The notes beneath the pieces were generated by a model, which saw nothing but the letters and a program-made list of their open reading frames with translations, searched no databases and was not told the origin of the DNA. From contig JAFCZI010000071.1 in NCBI GenBank assembly GCA_019314425.1, forward strand, positions 1-9,224: 9,224 nucleotides of DNA, given 5' to 3'. Below are positions 6,793-9,224 of the stretch, in pieces (the stretch's first letter is position 1; every line of letters starts with the position of its first letter). A program made the position numbers and the translations under genes. Origin of the DNA: Deltaproteobacteria bacterium. Lineage in GTDB: Bacteria; Desulfobacterota; DSM-4660; Desulfatiglandales; Desulfatiglandaceae.

Positions 6793-6953
6793 TGACGGCC
6801 TCGTAAAAAGTCACGAAGCTATCTACAGATGGCGTTTAAAAAGTTCCATATACAAGGCGTAGTGGTTTTTCAGAATCATAGCACACATGTAGGATGTTGA
6901 GATTCTGAAAAATCACTGCAACGCAGTAGCGGGGACTTTTTACGGCGCCATCC
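6793..6953. repeat. Inverted-repeat element, family 2 copy B, with internal hairpin
   Basis: About 161 bp with inverted ends: TGACGGCCTCGTAAAAAGTC at 6793-6812, and at 6934-6953 a sequence whose reverse complement is GGATGGCGCCGTAAAAAGTC. The interior contains a second inverted pair, GTGGTTTTTCAGAATC (6862-6877) and GATTCTGAAAAATCAC (6901-6916), matching 15 of 16. It shares a 31-bp identical block (6843-6873) with copy A. It occupies the region directly upstream of acetyl-CoA acetyltransferase 1, with about 48 bp to spare, and is followed 2 bp later by a family 1 element. Confidence 0.88.
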
Positions 6954-6955
6954 AA

Positions 6956-7103
6956 ATTAGTGTCTGAACGAAAACTAGAATTTTTCGTCAAGGTCAAGGA
7001 AAATCAAAAATTTAACCACAAGAATATATTGAACATTTCGAGGATTAAAATTTTTATATGACGCAAAGATTGGCGAAAAAGACAGTTTTCGTTCGGACAC
7101 TAA

Positions 7104-7104
<1 letters not shown>
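6956..7104 (+). repeat. Inverted-repeat element, family 1 copy 2 (best preserved)
   Basis: A 149-bp element whose ends match 20 of 21: TAGTGTCTGAACGAAAACT at 6958-6976 and its inverted partner (AGTTTTCGTTCGGACACTA) at 7084-7102. Pairing continues inward through TTTTTCGTCAA/TTGGCGAAAAA, for about 36 bp of imperfect terminal inverted repeat, so the whole element can fold into one long hairpin. The middle holds the TTAACCACAAGAATATATTG module but not the CCAGTTTTATTAAGAACGG module. Its right end reaches the stop codon (7104-7106) of thiolase 2, so the hairpin is positioned as a 3'-end structure for that transcript. Confidence 0.9.
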
Positions 7105-8301
<1,197 letters not shown>

Positions 8302-8370
8302 TGAAGTTCCTCTTCCCAAAAAACCATCAACTTCAAACACAAAATCTTCCCATGAAAACAAGTCTCCAGC

Positions 8371-8400
8371 TATATAGTAAAGGACCCATTTTCAAGTCAA
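8371..8400 (-). promoter_or_regulatory. sigma70-like promoter candidate for thiolase 2
   Basis: Minus-strand TTGACT (8395-8400), an 18-nt spacer and TATATA (8371-8376) precede the GTG start at 8301, with a predicted leader of about 60 nt. The -35 matches 5 of 6 and the -10 matches 4 of 6 consensus bases. It may drive the whole beta-oxidation cluster unless internal terminators interrupt. Confidence 0.45.
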
Positions 8401-8475
8401 GACAATTCACTCCATTACGGGTATTTTCTGCAAGAATGGGTCACCCTGCGGACATGCGAAATTGCCGGTTTTATC

Positions 8476-8505
8476 TTGACACACCCTGCCGGGTGTTTCT
8501 AAATA
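8476..8505 (+). promoter_or_regulatory. Promoter-like site with an inverted repeat in its spacer
   Basis: Plus-strand TTGACA (8476-8481) and TAAATA (8500-8505) are 18 nt apart. The spacer holds the perfect inverted repeat ACACCC-TGCC-GGGTGT (8481-8496), which could be an operator or a short hairpin. The -10 hexamer ends inside the first bases of repeat copy 3 (8503). It would serve the transglycosylase gene through a leader of about 170 nt that contains the whole repeat. The stem followed by TTT could instead be a weak terminator. Confidence 0.3.
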
Positions 8506-8622
8506 GTGTCTGAATGAAATCTAGGTTTTTCGTTAAGGTCAAGGAAGATCAATCCAGTTTCATTAAGAACGGCCCAGTTTTATTAAGAACGGGATATGAC
8601 GCAGAGATTGGCGAAAAAGGCA
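8503..8622 (+). repeat. Inverted-repeat element, family 1 copy 3, right end lost
   Basis: The left end AATAGTGTCTGAATGAAATC (8502-8521), then TAGGTTTTTCGTTAAGG, and the right inner block ATGACGCAGAGATTGGCGAAAAAGGCAGT all match the family. The outer right terminus (TTTCGTTCGGACACTA) is absent and is replaced by the GTAGGG hairpin at 8623. The interior is a tandem pair of CCAGTTTYATTAAGAACGG (8554-8572 and 8574-8592; 20-bp period, one difference), a unit present once in copy 1 and missing from copy 2. This lies in the 380-bp gap between thiolase 2 and the transglycosylase, which otherwise holds only the two promoter candidates. Confidence 0.82.
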
Positions 8623-8651
8623 GTAGGGCGGACATACAGATCCGCCCCTAC
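8623..8651. repeat. GTAGGG hairpin element
   Basis: GTAGGGCGGA (8623-8632) pairs with TCCGCCCCTAC (8641-8651) with a single bulged C. The loop is CATACAGA. It is GC-rich, has no T-run, and sits between the broken end of repeat copy 3 and the ribosome binding site of the transglycosylase. It looks like a small palindromic repeat in its own right. Confidence 0.65.
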
Positions 8652-8681
8652 CCACCCAATCTTTGAACACGGAGGCGCCAA

Positions 8682-9224
8682 ATGCGATTGAAAACCGGAT
8701 GCGTCGTTCAAACACTCATGTTTTTTCTGGTATTTACGCTCTTTTCACATATTTATTTTCTGACGTTGAGATCCGCTTTTGCCGGGGAAATACGGAAAAA
8801 GAATATCCCGAATCAAATTCTATGCTGGATTCCTCCAAAGAAAGACGTCATGGGCTATATTGAAAAAACAAAGGACCTGTTGTCACATGTTTCCGATCAG
8901 GTATTTGTTGCAAGTCGGATTGACGCGACATATCAGGACCTTTTCAAACAGATCGTCATAGCCACAGCCTGGCAGGAAAGCTGTTTTCAGTAATTTCATT
9001 TAAAGAATGGAAAACCCACCTGTACGAGGTCTCCCAACAACAGTTCGGTCGGTCTCATGCAGGTCAACCAGTGGATATGGCGCGGTACCTACAACCAGAA
9101 AGACCTCAGGTGGGACATCCGCTATAATGCCGTGGCCGGTTGTGAAATTTTAATCCGATATCTGAAAAAGGCCCTTTCCATAAAAACGGTTTCGGGAAAA
9201 CCCCTGAGCCGTGATCTGCTGGCG
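8682..9224 (+). pseudogene. Secreted lytic transglycosylase (SLT/lysozyme-like), interrupted by an in-frame TAA; runs off the window
   Basis: The ATG at 8682 has GGAGG 6 nt upstream. Residues 9-34 form a signal peptide with a good signal peptidase I site (SAFA before GE, 31-36), so the product would be periplasmic. Soluble lytic transglycosylase motifs follow: TAWQESCF (95-102) with catalytic E99, then GLMQVNQWIWRG, then DIRYNAVAGCEILIRYL. A TAA at 8991-8993 (codon 104) falls between the first two motifs. Beyond it the same frame stays open for 77 codons to the window edge and keeps clear family similarity (FHLKNGK and so on). This is therefore a nonsense codon rather than a frameshift; a CAA (Gln) to TAA change is the simplest explanation. 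The normal enzyme would cleave the MurNAc-GlcNAc bond of peptidoglycan. The 103-residue product lacks most of the active-site cleft. The 3' end lies outside the window. Confidence 0.82.

Noticed and set aside
8302..8361. Start of thiolase 2 at the ATG 8361
   Set aside because: The 20 added residues ([14 protein letters not shown] and so on) are not part of the thiolase pattern, and the GTG at 8301 has the better ribosome binding site.

Overview
The window looks like a chromosomal segment of a Desulfobacterota-type (sulfate-reducing 'deltaproteobacterial') bacterium. The basis is indirect: a butyrate/fatty-acid beta-oxidation cluster with two acetyl-CoA acetyltransferases, a GGDEF response regulator, strong purine-rich ribosome binding sites, and intergenic regions filled with short inverted-repeat elements. 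No rRNA, tRNA, CRISPR array, transposase or phage gene was seen. The taxonomic call is inference.

Left part (1-3074). A REC-GGDEF protein (minus strand, with a good sigma70-like promoter at 1113-1141) diverges from a diadenosine-tetraphosphate phosphorylase/ATP adenylyltransferase (plus strand). The latter ends 8 bp from the convergent stop of a glycine-rich general-stress-type membrane protein (minus). A small two-helix membrane protein (minus) follows upstream of it.

Middle and right (3305-8301, all minus strand, read right to left): acetyl-CoA acetyltransferase 2 (broken), acetyl-CoA acetyltransferase 1 (intact, with an extra ~35-residue segment), enoyl-CoA hydratase (intact) and acyl-CoA dehydrogenase (broken). 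Together these would convert butyryl-CoA to crotonyl-CoA, then 3-hydroxybutyryl-CoA, and cleave acetoacetyl-CoA to acetyl-CoA. The 3-hydroxybutyryl-CoA dehydrogenase and the electron-transfer flavoprotein are not in the window. A plus-strand secreted lytic transglycosylase (8682 to the window edge) is interrupted by an in-frame TAA just after its catalytic glutamate.

The main themes are: (1) gene decay, with three genes broken by five distinct small lesions (an apparent 11-bp deletion, a G-run length change, a 4-bp tandem duplication, a 1-bp insertion, a nonsense codon) interleaved with intact genes; and (2) small non-autonomous repeats. Family 1 (three copies at 5253-5411, 6956-7104 and 8503-8622) has ~20-bp termini of the form TAGTGTCYGAACGAAAACT that extend to ~36 bp imperfect inverted repeats, with swapped internal modules. 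Family 2 (two copies at 2713-2844 and 6793-6953) has termini ending in CGTAAAAAG. A third palindrome type lies at 3119-3208 and a short GTAGGG hairpin at 8623-8651. No new protein-coding system is evident. The repeat mosaics and the decay pattern are the parts that deserve a second look.
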